From JBBRSC01 sp038245795 (lineage in GTDB: Bacteria; Actinomycetota; Acidimicrobiia; Acidimicrobiales; Microtrichaceae): a stretch of DNA of 20,021 bases. The DNA lies in assembly GCA_038245795.1 (NCBI GenBank), contig JBBRSC010000029.1, positions 1 to 20,021 of the forward strand, written 5' to 3'. The notes under the pieces are model-generated. The model saw only the letters and a list, made by a program, of their open reading frames with translations. It was not told where the DNA came from and ran no database searches. Below, one piece after another: positions 13,555 to 19,998 of the stretch. A program made the translations under genes and the position numbers. Numbering within the stretch: the stretch's first letter is position 1; each line of letters begins with the position of its first letter.

Positions 13555-14460
13555 TCACGCCAACGACGAGAAGGCATTGTCGAGTTCGTCTGCGTCAAAA
13601 ATGGTGTCGAGTCGGTCGAGAATCTTGCCCGAGCTGCCGACCACGATCAGCGTCGGCTCGTAGGAGAACTTGGCTGCCGTCACGAAAGGCGAGGGGGTGG
13701 CCAATCCGATCGACGGCACGTCGTTGGGGTTGGCGTAGGGCTCGACATGGATGACCCGAACATCCGGGTGCTGGCCCGCGGCCGTGATCATGAGCTCCAG
13801 AACCGGACCGCAGATCGCCGACGAGCAGAAGAGCGGGGTCGACAGCAACACCATCATCGGCACTCCGGCGGTGAGCGAGGTGACGAGGTCGGCTTCGTGG
13901 AACGGGCACGCCGGCACGCGGGTACAGATCGGCGAGACGCCCGCTGGGTTGGTGATGGTCGGTGTCGCAATCGATGGGAGGGACCCACCGATCTGAGGAA
14001 TCACGACGTCGGCGGCGGTTGCGACGCCGACGGTGACGGCCTCGAGGTCGATCCCTTCGTAGGTGGCGGAGACGTCGTGGTACCCGGGCTGGTCGAAGGT
14101 GGTGCGGAGCGGGAGGAACGCCTTGGGGATCCCCCGCCCGTGGGGAGCGACCACGATGGGATCGCCGATGGGTTGACTGTTGCGCAGAATCCGGAACGTC
14201 ACCGGGCCGCTCAACGTGTCGAGTGGAGCTCCGCCGGGTCCGGTGATCAGGAATGGGAGACGCGAGGGTTGGCCGGCGGCGACAAAGCCCTCCTGGGGGA
14301 AGTTGGCGATCAGCTGCCCGGTCTGCGAGGCCGTCGAGCCCCCAGAGTTGTTCCCTCCGGCCGACCGATCCGAATCGTCCCCGCACGCCGCAAGTCCGAA
14401 GGCACCGGCGGCGGAGGCCGCTGCGCCGCTCAGGAACTGCCGTCGGGAATGCTGGTTCAT
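13555..14460 (-). CDS. Tat-exported lipoprotein with thioredoxin-like domain
   Basis: This 301-residue protein has a twin-arginine signal (SRRQFLSG, 5-12), a hydrophobic Ala/Gly stretch, and a lipobox LAAC with Cys26. It should be exported folded and lipid-anchored outside the membrane. Residues 27-48 are a Ser/Gly/Asn linker. About 49-150 look beta-rich, with an Ig-like pattern (GPVTFRILRN, GYHDVSATYEG). From about 175 a thioredoxin-like fold follows: ICTRVPACPFHE with C179/C185, then MVLLSTPLFCSSAICGP with C212 and C217 in a CX4C active-site-like position, and a cis-Pro-like segment YEPTLIVVG (268-276). A redox or metal-handling role is plausible; no substrate can be named. ATG 14460 is preceded by TAGCTT at six bases. 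It diverges from the Fe-S/molybdopterin fusion with a 25-base gap. Confidence 0.82.
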   Translation of the reverse strand: MNQHSRRQFLSGAAASAAGAFGLAACGDDSDRSAGGNNSGGSTASQTGQLIANFPQEGFVAAGQPSRLPFLITGPGGAPLDTLSGPVTFRILRNSQPIGDPIVVAPHGRGIPKAFLPLRTTFDQPGYHDVSATYEGIDLEAVTVGVATAADVVIPQIGGSLPSIATPTITNPAGVSPICTRVPACPFHEADLVTSLTAGVPMMVLLSTPLFCSSAICGPVLELMITAAGQHPDVRVIHVEPYANPNDVPSIGLATPSPFVTAAKFSYEPTLIVVGSSGKILDRLDTIFDADELDNAFSSLA

Positions 14461-14466
14461 ACTGGG

Positions 14467-14476
14467 AAGCTATCGT
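14467..14476. promoter_or_regulatory. Overlapping divergent -10-like boxes
   Basis: Within AAGCTATCGT, TAGCTT reads leftward (14472-14467) six bases before the lipoprotein ATG. TATCGT reads rightward (14471-14476) nine bases before the fusion GTG. The two boxes share two base pairs, so the promoters would exclude each other. -35 elements would fall in the opposing coding regions; none is convincing. Confidence 0.4.
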
Positions 14477-14485
14477 TCCGGTCCC

Positions 14486-16141
14486 GTGGTCAGCTTTCGC
14501 CTCAATGGTCAGGACGTCAGCGTCGACAGCGACGAGGGCTCGTTGCTCGATGTCCTGCGCGACCAGTTCGCGCTGGTAGGAGCCAAGGACGGGTGTGCGC
14601 CACAGGGGCAGTGCGGATGTTGCACCGTCTGGGTTGACGGCGATCCTCGGGTGTCCTGTGTGACACCGGTGCGCCGCGTTGCCGGACGGGAGATCCTCAC
14701 CGTCGAGGGTCTCGACGGTGAGGTTGCTGAGCTGTGGTCGGCGGCAATGTGTGCGACCGGGGCCACGCAATGCGGGTTCTGCACGCCCGGGATCGTCATG
14801 AGGCTCGAAGCGTTGCGGGTGCGCTCCGACCTGGGCGACGAAGCTGCTGTCGGTCGAGCATTGGCGGCGCATCTCTGTCGGTGCACGGGCTGGCGACCTA
14901 TCTATGACGCCGCGGCGCTGGTCGCCGGTTCGGGGGACCCGCCCGTCGGGAATCGAGCCATCGAGACCCCCGATCGAAACCTCACCGCCGCCGGCGAACG
15001 CGCCACGCTCGAGGGCCACGCACCCCAGCGGGTCGCGCCCGAGATCGCGCTGGGTCGCGGCGGCTTCTCCGCAGATACGGCGCCGCGCGATTCGCTCGTT
15101 GCGATGCTCGATGCGACCGGCAATTGGTTGACAGCAGAGACGATGGTCGAACTCCGGGGTCGGACCCAGCGCGTGCAGGGCCGTCGCACCACCTTGGCCG
15201 CCGCGACGCCGCTGGCGGTACCCGAAGGCGAATGGGCCGTCGAGCTGACGACGTCCTGGCTGGAGCCCGGCTACCTCGAATGCGATGCCGCGTGGTGCGA
15301 ACCTGGAGGAACGCCGTCTACGGCGTTGGCGAATGGCGGCGCCTTTGGAGCGAAGCGCCATTCGCCGGTCGGTGTCGCAGCGTCGCAACTCGCCGAGGCA
15401 ACCGGACGGTCCGTTTTGGCGCTGTATACCCGCGAAGACGTCGTCCGCCTTGGGCCGAAACGCCCTCCGATGGCGCTCGGTGTGCGTGCCGACGGAACCG
15501 GAATCGTCCGAGTGGCACGAACCGCTGGTGTCCGGAAGGCGATAGCGACGGTGGCGCCAGCCATCGAGGTCATCGAGGTTGACGTGTTGGGCCCCCCTAC
15601 GTCGGTCGATCTCCGCGGCGCGGGGTGGATTGAAGTCGTCGTAGCGGTAGCAGCGGCGACCGGCGCCGCGCACGTCATCAGCCCCGAAGGTGCCGTTGCG
15701 TCGGCTCAGATCCTTGCCCCCCAGATCGGCGTCCCCTCGAGCGGATCGGGCCCAGCCGGCGCCGAATCATTGGCGTCCCGCCGTCCATCGATCGCCGTAC
15801 GGGTCGAGTGCGGACGGGTACTTGACGAGATGGCGCTGCGAAGCGCCTGTATGGGCGCGGCGCATCAGGCGCTCGGATGGGTGACCAGCGAAGCCCTGAC
15901 GCTCGACGAGACGGGCGAGCCTGTGGACCTCACCATTCGGAGCTTTGGCATCGTTCGGCCGGGCGATATGCCGCGTGTTGACGTCGAGATCGTCGCCGGT
16001 ACCGGTCCACCGGTCAACGGCTCCGACGTCGTCTTGGCAGCAGTGGCCCTGGCGATCTGGAAGCATCAGGGGTTCCCGCCCGCGTGGCCCACTGGTCGGG
16101 CTCTGGAATCGATTGGGCACATCGAGGAGTCGTCGACATGA
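14486..16141 (+). CDS. 2Fe-2S / shortened molybdopterin-subunit-like fusion (xanthine dehydrogenase family)
   Basis: The 551 residues form two parts. Residues 1-150 are a complete small subunit. A plant-type 2Fe-2S domain has Cys at 37, 43, 46 and 58 (first spacing CX5C rather than CX4C). The helical 2Fe-2S domain has QCGFCTPG (C96, C99) and HLCRCTGW (C131, C133). Residues 160-551 resemble parts of the large molybdopterin subunit: ELTTSWLEPGYLECDAAWCEPGG, ANGGAFGAKRHSPVG, YTREDVVRLGPKRPPMA and QALGWVTSEALTLDETGEPV. A normal large subunit is about 750 residues; here about 390 remain and the N-terminal hammerhead domain is not evident. The C-terminal G-x-G-E motif bearing the catalytic Glu reads GTGPPV, with no Glu. 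GTG 14486 begins exactly at the ferredoxin strand. It is coupled to the RidA gene. It could be a cofactor-less electron-transfer protein or a divergent enzyme. Confidence 0.8.
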   Translation: MVSFRLNGQDVSVDSDEGSLLDVLRDQFALVGAKDGCAPQGQCGCCTVWVDGDPRVSCVTPVRRVAGREILTVEGLDGEVAELWSAAMCATGATQCGFCTPGIVMRLEALRVRSDLGDEAAVGRALAAHLCRCTGWRPIYDAAALVAGSGDPPVGNRAIETPDRNLTAAGERATLEGHAPQRVAPEIALGRGGFSADTAPRDSLVAMLDATGNWLTAETMVELRGRTQRVQGRRTTLAAATPLAVPEGEWAVELTTSWLEPGYLECDAAWCEPGGTPSTALANGGAFGAKRHSPVGVAASQLAEATGRSVLALYTREDVVRLGPKRPPMALGVRADGTGIVRVARTAGVRKAIATVAPAIEVIEVDVLGPPTSVDLRGAGWIEVVVAVAAATGAAHVISPEGAVASAQILAPQIGVPSSGSGPAGAESLASRRPSIAVRVECGRVLDEMALRSACMGAAHQALGWVTSEALTLDETGEPVDLTIRSFGIVRPGDMPRVDVEIVAGTGPPVNGSDVVLAAVALAIWKHQGFPPAWPTGRALESIGHIEESST

Positions 16142-16500
16142 GCACACCTGTTGGTCCCTACACACCGATTCTTCGCGCTGGCGAGTGGCTGGTGGTGTCG
16201 GGTCAGGTCGGACTGGGCTCAGCCGGCTTAGCGGACGGTTTCGCGGCGCAGCTCACTCAAGCTCTCGACAACCTCCGGGGACTCGTCGAGGGGGCTGGAG
16301 CTTCGCTGTCCGACGTCATCAAGACCACCGTGTTCTTGGTCGACATGGCCGACTACGTGGCGCTCAACGAGATCTACGTCGGGTACTTCGACACTCACGC
16401 CGCGGGCCATCGACCGGCCCGATCGGCCGTCGCGGTAGCGGCGCTTCCCATTGGTGCGGTCGTCGAGATCGAGGCGTGGGTCCACGCGCCGATACACTGA
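16138..16500 (+). CDS. RidA/YjgF/YER057c family protein
   Basis: RidA proteins hydrolyse reactive enamine/imine intermediates released by PLP enzymes and related reactions. This one is 120 residues, with the family core: VVSGQVGL near the N terminus and SLSDVIKTTVFLVDMADY in the middle. The C-terminal ARSAVAVAALPIGAVVEIEAW carries Arg95, the residue that binds the carboxylate in active RidA, and Glu110. ATG 16138 overlaps the TGA of the fusion gene as ATGA, a strong sign of coupled translation. An upstream in-frame ATG at 16084 would overlap the fusion by 58 bases and adds non-homologous residues. Linkage to a xanthine-dehydrogenase-like protein hints at a shared catabolic route, but the substrate is unknown. 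Confidence 0.9.
   Translation: MSTPVGPYTPILRAGEWLVVSGQVGLGSAGLADGFAAQLTQALDNLRGLVEGAGASLSDVIKTTVFLVDMADYVALNEIYVGYFDTHAAGHRPARSAVAVAALPIGAVVEIEAWVHAPIH
16493..16498 (+). promoter_or_regulatory. -10-like hexamer before the small membrane protein gene
   Basis: TACACT overlaps the end of the RidA gene and lies exactly six bases before ATG 16505. This gives the same geometry as the other leaderless candidates. Readthrough from the upstream operon is the alternative. Confidence 0.3.
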
Positions 16501-16504
16501 CGAG

Positions 16505-16663
16505 ATGGCCGGAGCAATCGCAGTCGTCATCGCCCTGATCCTCGTGATACCTGTGGCGGTCATCATTTCCGGCGGAATCCTGGCGGCCGTCATGGGAACG
16601 TTGTTGAAAATCGACGCCGAGAAGCGCAACGAGGGCTCCGAGCTCATCGACCTCAACGTCTGA
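16505..16663 (+). CDS. Small single-pass membrane protein, unknown function
   Basis: This 52-residue protein consists of one long hydrophobic segment (about residues 3-36, rich in Val, Ile, Ala and Gly). A short charged tail DAEKRNEGSELIDLNV follows. I do not recognise a family. ATG 16505 is four bases after the RidA stop. A longer frame from 16451 would add 18 basic residues inside ridA and is not favoured. Being the last gene of the fusion-RidA unit, it might anchor or accompany those products, but nothing in the sequence proves that. It converges on the glnR-like gene with 12 bases between stops. Confidence 0.68.
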   Translation: MAGAIAVVIALILVIPVAVIISGGILAAVMGTLLKIDAEKRNEGSELIDLNV

Positions 16664-16675
16664 ACGGGAATTCGG

Positions 16676-17347
16676 TCAGCTGTTCCAGCGGCTCTCGCCG
16701 AATTTGTAGCCGACGCTTCGTACCGTTTGGATGAGCGCGGCATGTTCCTCGCCAAGCTTGGCGCGTAGCCGCCTGATGTGAACGTCGACGGTTCGGGCCC
16801 CGCCGTAGTACTCGTAGCCCCACACCCGAGACAGCAGGGTTTCGCGTGTGAACACGCGACCCGGGTTCGAGGAGAGGAACTTCAACAGCTCGTACTCCAT
16901 GTACGTGAGGTCGAGCGGTCGTCCGCCGATGATCGCCTGATACGTCTCCAGATTCAGGACGAGCGCGTCGTACATGACGATCTCCTCGGTCAGATCGCTG
17001 AATCCACCTCGCACGAGAAGATGTTTGAGACGTGCCTCGAACTCCACTGGATGGAAGGGCGTGACGCAGAAGTCGTCGAAGCTCTCGTGGCGACCTTCGA
17101 GGTCCGCGAGCTGAGTACCACGGATCAACAGGAGCAACGGAGCGATGTTGGCGTCGCCTCCCCGGATCACGCGAGCAAAGGCGAAGGCCTGATCACCGTT
17201 TTCTTCGGCAGATATGATGGCTCCACCCCAGCTGCCAGCGGTGGCCGAGGCTTCATCGCTGATGGCCTTCCACGAGAAGCCAGCAAGGTCGAGGGCGCGG
17301 ACGACATCGGCCGGGGGAGGATCGGGGTAGAGCAGGAGGGGTTCCAT
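16676..17347 (-). CDS. glnR: GlnR-like orphan OmpR-family nitrogen regulator
   Basis: The 223 residues have a degenerate receiver (about 1-115) and a winged-helix DNA-binding domain (about 125-217). The DNA-binding part, from RPLDLTYMEYELLKFL through NPGRVFTRETLL and VWGYEYYGGARTVDVHIRRL to SVGYKF, closely follows actinobacterial GlnR, the global regulator of nitrogen assimilation. In the receiver, the phospho-Asp position reads AIISAEE and the usual Lys-Pro-Phe reads VTPF (Thr96), so phosphorylation is unlikely. GlnR is known to work without phosphorylation as a homodimer. It starts four bases after the glnA stop, giving a glnA-glnR operon, and probably controls this locus and the divergent glnII. 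No histidine kinase gene is nearby. Confidence 0.87.
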   Translation of the reverse strand: MEPLLLYPDPPPADVVRALDLAGFSWKAISDEASATAGSWGGAIISAEENGDQAFAFARVIRGGDANIAPLLLLIRGTQLADLEGRHESFDDFCVTPFHPVEFEARLKHLLVRGGFSDLTEEIVMYDALVLNLETYQAIIGGRPLDLTYMEYELLKFLSSNPGRVFTRETLLSRVWGYEYYGGARTVDVHIRRLRAKLGEEHAALIQTVRSVGYKFGESRWNS

Positions 17348-17351
17348 TGGA

Positions 17352-18710
17352 TCACCAGACGCCGAGGTAGCGGTCGAGTTCGAACTGCGTGACGTGTGCT
17401 TTGTAGTCGTTCCACTCGGATCGCTTGTTCCGAAGAAACCACTCGAAGATGTGTTCGCCGAGAGCTTCGCGGACCAACTCTGATGTTTCCATCTGATCGA
17501 GTGCGTCGCTTAGCGATGTTGGCAGCAGGCGGATGCCCTTCGCCTTCCGCTCGGCGTCGGTCAGCTCGAAGATGTTCGCCTCGGCTTCCTCCTCGAGGCG
17601 GTATCCCCGCTCGATGCCGGCGAGCCCGGCCGCCAGCAGTACCGAGAATGCCAGGTACGGATTGCACGCCGGATCGAGCGCCCGGTATTCGAGCCGGGTA
17701 CCCGAGGCCTCCTTGCCCCGCTTCGAGATGGGGAGCCGGACGAGTGCCGACCGATTCGATCGCGCCCAACTCACGTGGACGGGTGCCTCGAACCCCAGCA
17801 CCAACCGCTTGTACGAGTTCACCAGCTGATTCGTGACGGCGGTCATCTCTGGAGCGTGCGTGAGCAGTCCCGCGATGAAGGAGCGACCGGTGCCGGACAA
17901 CGTGTACGGGTCGTCGGCATCGAAGAAGGCATTCCCGTGCTCGTTCCAGAGCGAGAGATGGGTGTGCATGCCGGAGCCTTGAACTCCGCCGAGCGGTTTG
18001 GGCATGAACGTTGCGTGCACCCCGTGCTCGAGGGCGACCTCTCGAACGACCAGCCGCAACGTCATCAGGTTGTCAGCGGTGGACAATCCGTCGGTATAGC
18101 GCAGATCTATCTCGTGCTGTGATGGTGCGTCTTCGTGGAACGAGTACTCGACGGGAATGCCGGTTGCTTCGAGTCGCTGGATGGTGGCCCGACGGATGTC
18201 CGACGACGCGTCGAACGTGGTCAGATCGAAATAGCCGGCTCGATCGAGCGGCTTGGGGGTGCCCTCAGCTGCCGCCTCCGCGTCGAAGTAGAAGAACTCG
18301 ACCTCGGGCGAACACATGAAACTGAAACCTGCTTCTCGTGCCTTGGCGAGATTTCGCTTGAGCACCTGGCGAGGATCCCCCTCGAATGGGGTTCCATCGA
18401 GATTCACCAGGTCGCAGAACATGCGGGCCGACAGATCTCCACCGTCGCCCCAGCCCATGAGCTGAAAGCTCCCAGCGTCGGGGATTGCGAGGACGTCGGT
18501 CTCCTGGACGCGACTGAACCCATCGATCGCCGAGCCGTCGAACTGCACACCGTCCTCGAACGCGGTCTCGAGTTCGACGGGCGAAATAGCGACCGACTTC
18601 AGTTGACCGAGGACGTCGGTGAACCACAGGCGGACAAGTCGAACCCGACGCTCCTCAATGGTCCGGAGTACATAGGACTGCTGTTGTTCCATCGACGTAG
18701 GTTGGCTCAT
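17352..18710 (-). CDS. glnA: Type I glutamine synthetase, GlnA2-like
   Basis: This enzyme makes glutamine from glutamate, ammonia and ATP. The 452 residues match the shorter GSI group without the 25-residue GSI-beta insertion. Motifs are the latch loop FDGSAIDGF (57-65), the metal site SPEVEFF (134-140), the HEDAPSQHEIDLRY segment, the ATP/Glu site GSGMHTHLSLW (245-255), and NRSALVRLP. The adenylylation tyrosine (NLYDL in E. coli) is Phe381 in ANIFELTD, so AMP modification at that site is excluded. It resembles mycobacterial GlnA2 rather than the adenylylated GlnA1. ATG 18710 has GGAG six bases upstream; an internal ATG at codon 7 is less favoured. It is co-transcribed with the glnR-like gene and divergent from glnII. 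Confidence 0.95.
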   Translation of the reverse strand: MSQPTSMEQQQSYVLRTIEERRVRLVRLWFTDVLGQLKSVAISPVELETAFEDGVQFDGSAIDGFSRVQETDVLAIPDAGSFQLMGWGDGGDLSARMFCDLVNLDGTPFEGDPRQVLKRNLAKAREAGFSFMCSPEVEFFYFDAEAAAEGTPKPLDRAGYFDLTTFDASSDIRRATIQRLEATGIPVEYSFHEDAPSQHEIDLRYTDGLSTADNLMTLRLVVREVALEHGVHATFMPKPLGGVQGSGMHTHLSLWNEHGNAFFDADDPYTLSGTGRSFIAGLLTHAPEMTAVTNQLVNSYKRLVLGFEAPVHVSWARSNRSALVRLPISKRGKEASGTRLEYRALDPACNPYLAFSVLLAAGLAGIERGYRLEEEAEANIFELTDAERKAKGIRLLPTSLSDALDQMETSELVREALGEHIFEWFLRNKRSEWNDYKAHVTQFELDRYLGVW

Positions 18711-18741
18711 GGTGGCTCCGAGCGGAGGGGACAGGCGACCG

Positions 18742-18763
18742 CTTCACACAGCGTTCACATTCG
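18742..18763. promoter_or_regulatory. Two TTCACA direct repeats with 11-bp period between glnA and glnII
   Basis: Units cTTCACAcagc (18742-18752) and gTTCACAttcg (18753-18763) repeat exactly every 11 bp. A third unit, 18764-18774, is degenerate (GGCAACG). Direct repeats of 11 bp are how OmpR/PhoB-family regulators bind, and GTTCAC is the core of Streptomyces PhoP boxes, which also occur at glnA and glnII there. The element lies 32-53 bases upstream of the glnA start. The repeats are seen; the binder is inferred. Confidence 0.5.
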
Positions 18764-18896
18764 GGCAACGACCAGGAAATGGCCTAGGTTGAGCCTACCC
18801 ACCGGCCCGAACGCCTCCGCTTGCGGCGTACCGTGCGTGCCATTCAAACCAGACTGGGCCACCCACGGTGTGGTCCCCGAACAAAAGGTGATGTCT

Positions 18897-19910
18897 GTGC
18901 CATTCAGGGCTGAATACATCTGGATCGACGGTACCGAGCCGACGCCGCTCATGCGATCGAAGACCAGGATCGTCGATGACGGCGCCGATCTCCCCATCTG
19001 GGGTTTCGACGGTTCGTCCACCAATCAGGCGCCGGGGTCCAACTCCGATTGCGTGCTCCGACCCGTCTTCAACTGCCCGGATCCCATCCGTGGTGGCGAG
19101 GACCTTCTCGTACTTTGCGACGTACTCATTCCTGACACGATGGAGCCGCATCCGACCAATACGCGCGCACCGCTCGTCGCTGTCGCCGAGAAGTTCGCCG
19201 ACCAGGAGATGTGGTTCGGTATGGAGCAGGAGTACACGTTCTTCAAGGCTGGTCGTCCCTTGGGTTGGCCCGAACCGCTGTTCCACTACCCGGCGCCCCA
19301 GGGCCCGTACTACTGCGGCGTCGGCGCCACCGAGATCGCCGGACGCGACATTGTTGAAGCCCACACCGAGGCGTGCCTCGATGCGGGCCTGAAGATTGCC
19401 GGCACCAATGCCGAGGTGATGTTGGGCCAATGGGAATTCCAGATCGGTCCGTCCAGCCCGATGGAGATCGGCGACCACATGTGGATGGCCCGCTACCTGC
19501 TCTATCGCATCTCCGAGGACTACGGGGTCGACGCGTCCATCTCCGCGAAGCCCATCAAGGGCGACTGGAACGGTGCAGGGTGTCACACCAACTTTTCCAC
19601 CAAGGCCATGCGTGAGGGCTACGACGCCATCGTCGCGGCGTGTGAGTCGATCGGTGCTCCGGGCAAGGTCGAGGAGCATCTTGCCGTCTATGGCTTCGGG
19701 TACGAGGACCGCCTCACTGGCATGCACGAGACGGCGCACTTTTCGCAGTTCCGGTACGGGGTGTCCGACCGAGGGGCATCAATCCGAATCCCGTGGCAGG
19801 TGGCCAAGGATCAGAAGGGGTACGCCGAGGATCGTCGGCCGAACGCCAACTGCGATCCGTACGAAGTGGCCCGCGTCATCACCAACACCGTCTGCTCTGC
19901 CGCCGGCTGA
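18897..19910 (+). CDS. glnII: Glutamine synthetase type II (eukaryotic-type GlnII)
   Basis: GSII catalyses the same reaction as GlnA but belongs to the eukaryotic-type, non-adenylylated family found in Streptomyces, Frankia and rhizobia. The 337 residues include AEYIWIDGTEPTP at the N terminus, PIWGFDGSSTNQA and CPDPIRGG. FGMEQEYTFF, GRDIVEAH, NAEVMLGQWEFQIGP, KGDWNGAGCHTNFSTKAMR and RRPNANCDPYEV follow. GTG 18897 is favoured: the AAGGTGAT SD (18885-18892) ends four bases before it, and VPFRAEYIWIDG matches the Streptomyces N terminus. ATG 18891 adds two residues and would sit inside the SD. The frame open back to 18135 is antisense to glnA. Divergent from glnA-glnR and closed by a strong terminator. 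Control by the GlnR-like regulator is inferred. Confidence 0.95.
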   Translation: MPFRAEYIWIDGTEPTPLMRSKTRIVDDGADLPIWGFDGSSTNQAPGSNSDCVLRPVFNCPDPIRGGEDLLVLCDVLIPDTMEPHPTNTRAPLVAVAEKFADQEMWFGMEQEYTFFKAGRPLGWPEPLFHYPAPQGPYYCGVGATEIAGRDIVEAHTEACLDAGLKIAGTNAEVMLGQWEFQIGPSSPMEIGDHMWMARYLLYRISEDYGVDASISAKPIKGDWNGAGCHTNFSTKAMREGYDAIVAACESIGAPGKVEEHLAVYGFGYEDRLTGMHETAHFSQFRYGVSDRGASIRIPWQVAKDQKGYAEDRRPNANCDPYEVARVITNTVCSAAG

Positions 19911-19925
19911 GCCAGTTCATCATCG

Positions 19926-19967
19926 CGGCGGGGGGTCCTTCGGGGCTCCCCGCCGTGTTCTTTTTTT
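19926..19967 (+). terminator. glnII: Intrinsic terminator of glnII with C(UUCG)G loop
   Basis: A 13-bp stem (19926-19938 with 19943-19955) contains 11 Watson-Crick and two G-U pairs. It is capped by TTCG closed by a C-G pair, the stable UUCG tetraloop. A T-rich tract including seven consecutive T follows (to 19967). It starts 16 bases after the glnII stop. This is the only textbook rho-independent terminator in the window. Confidence 0.93.
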
Positions 19968-19992
19968 GGCGGCCGTCGCGCTGAGAGATTGG

Positions 19993-19998
19993 TTGACA
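19993..19998 (+). promoter_or_regulatory. Consensus -35 at the window edge
   Basis: TTGACA occurs after the glnII terminator, pointing to a gene beyond the window. Seventeen bp further on only TTCTGG (20016-20021) is visible, so the -10 is either poor or cut off. Confidence 0.3.

Noticed and set aside
13595..15673. A 692-codon open frame on the minus strand, the longest in the window
   Set aside because: It runs antisense or out of frame through two genes with clear family motifs (Tat thioredoxin-like lipoprotein, Fe-S fusion). Its translation is Arg/Gly/His-rich low-complexity typical of GC-rich shadow frames.
18135..18896. Long 5' extension of the glnII frame
   Set aside because: This part is antisense to glnA, and the GlnII family begins at the AEYIWIDG strand just after GTG 18897, which has a good SD.
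18795..19739. 314-codon minus-strand frame antisense to glnII
   Set aside because: GlnII motifs occupy the plus strand throughout; the antisense translation has no family signature.
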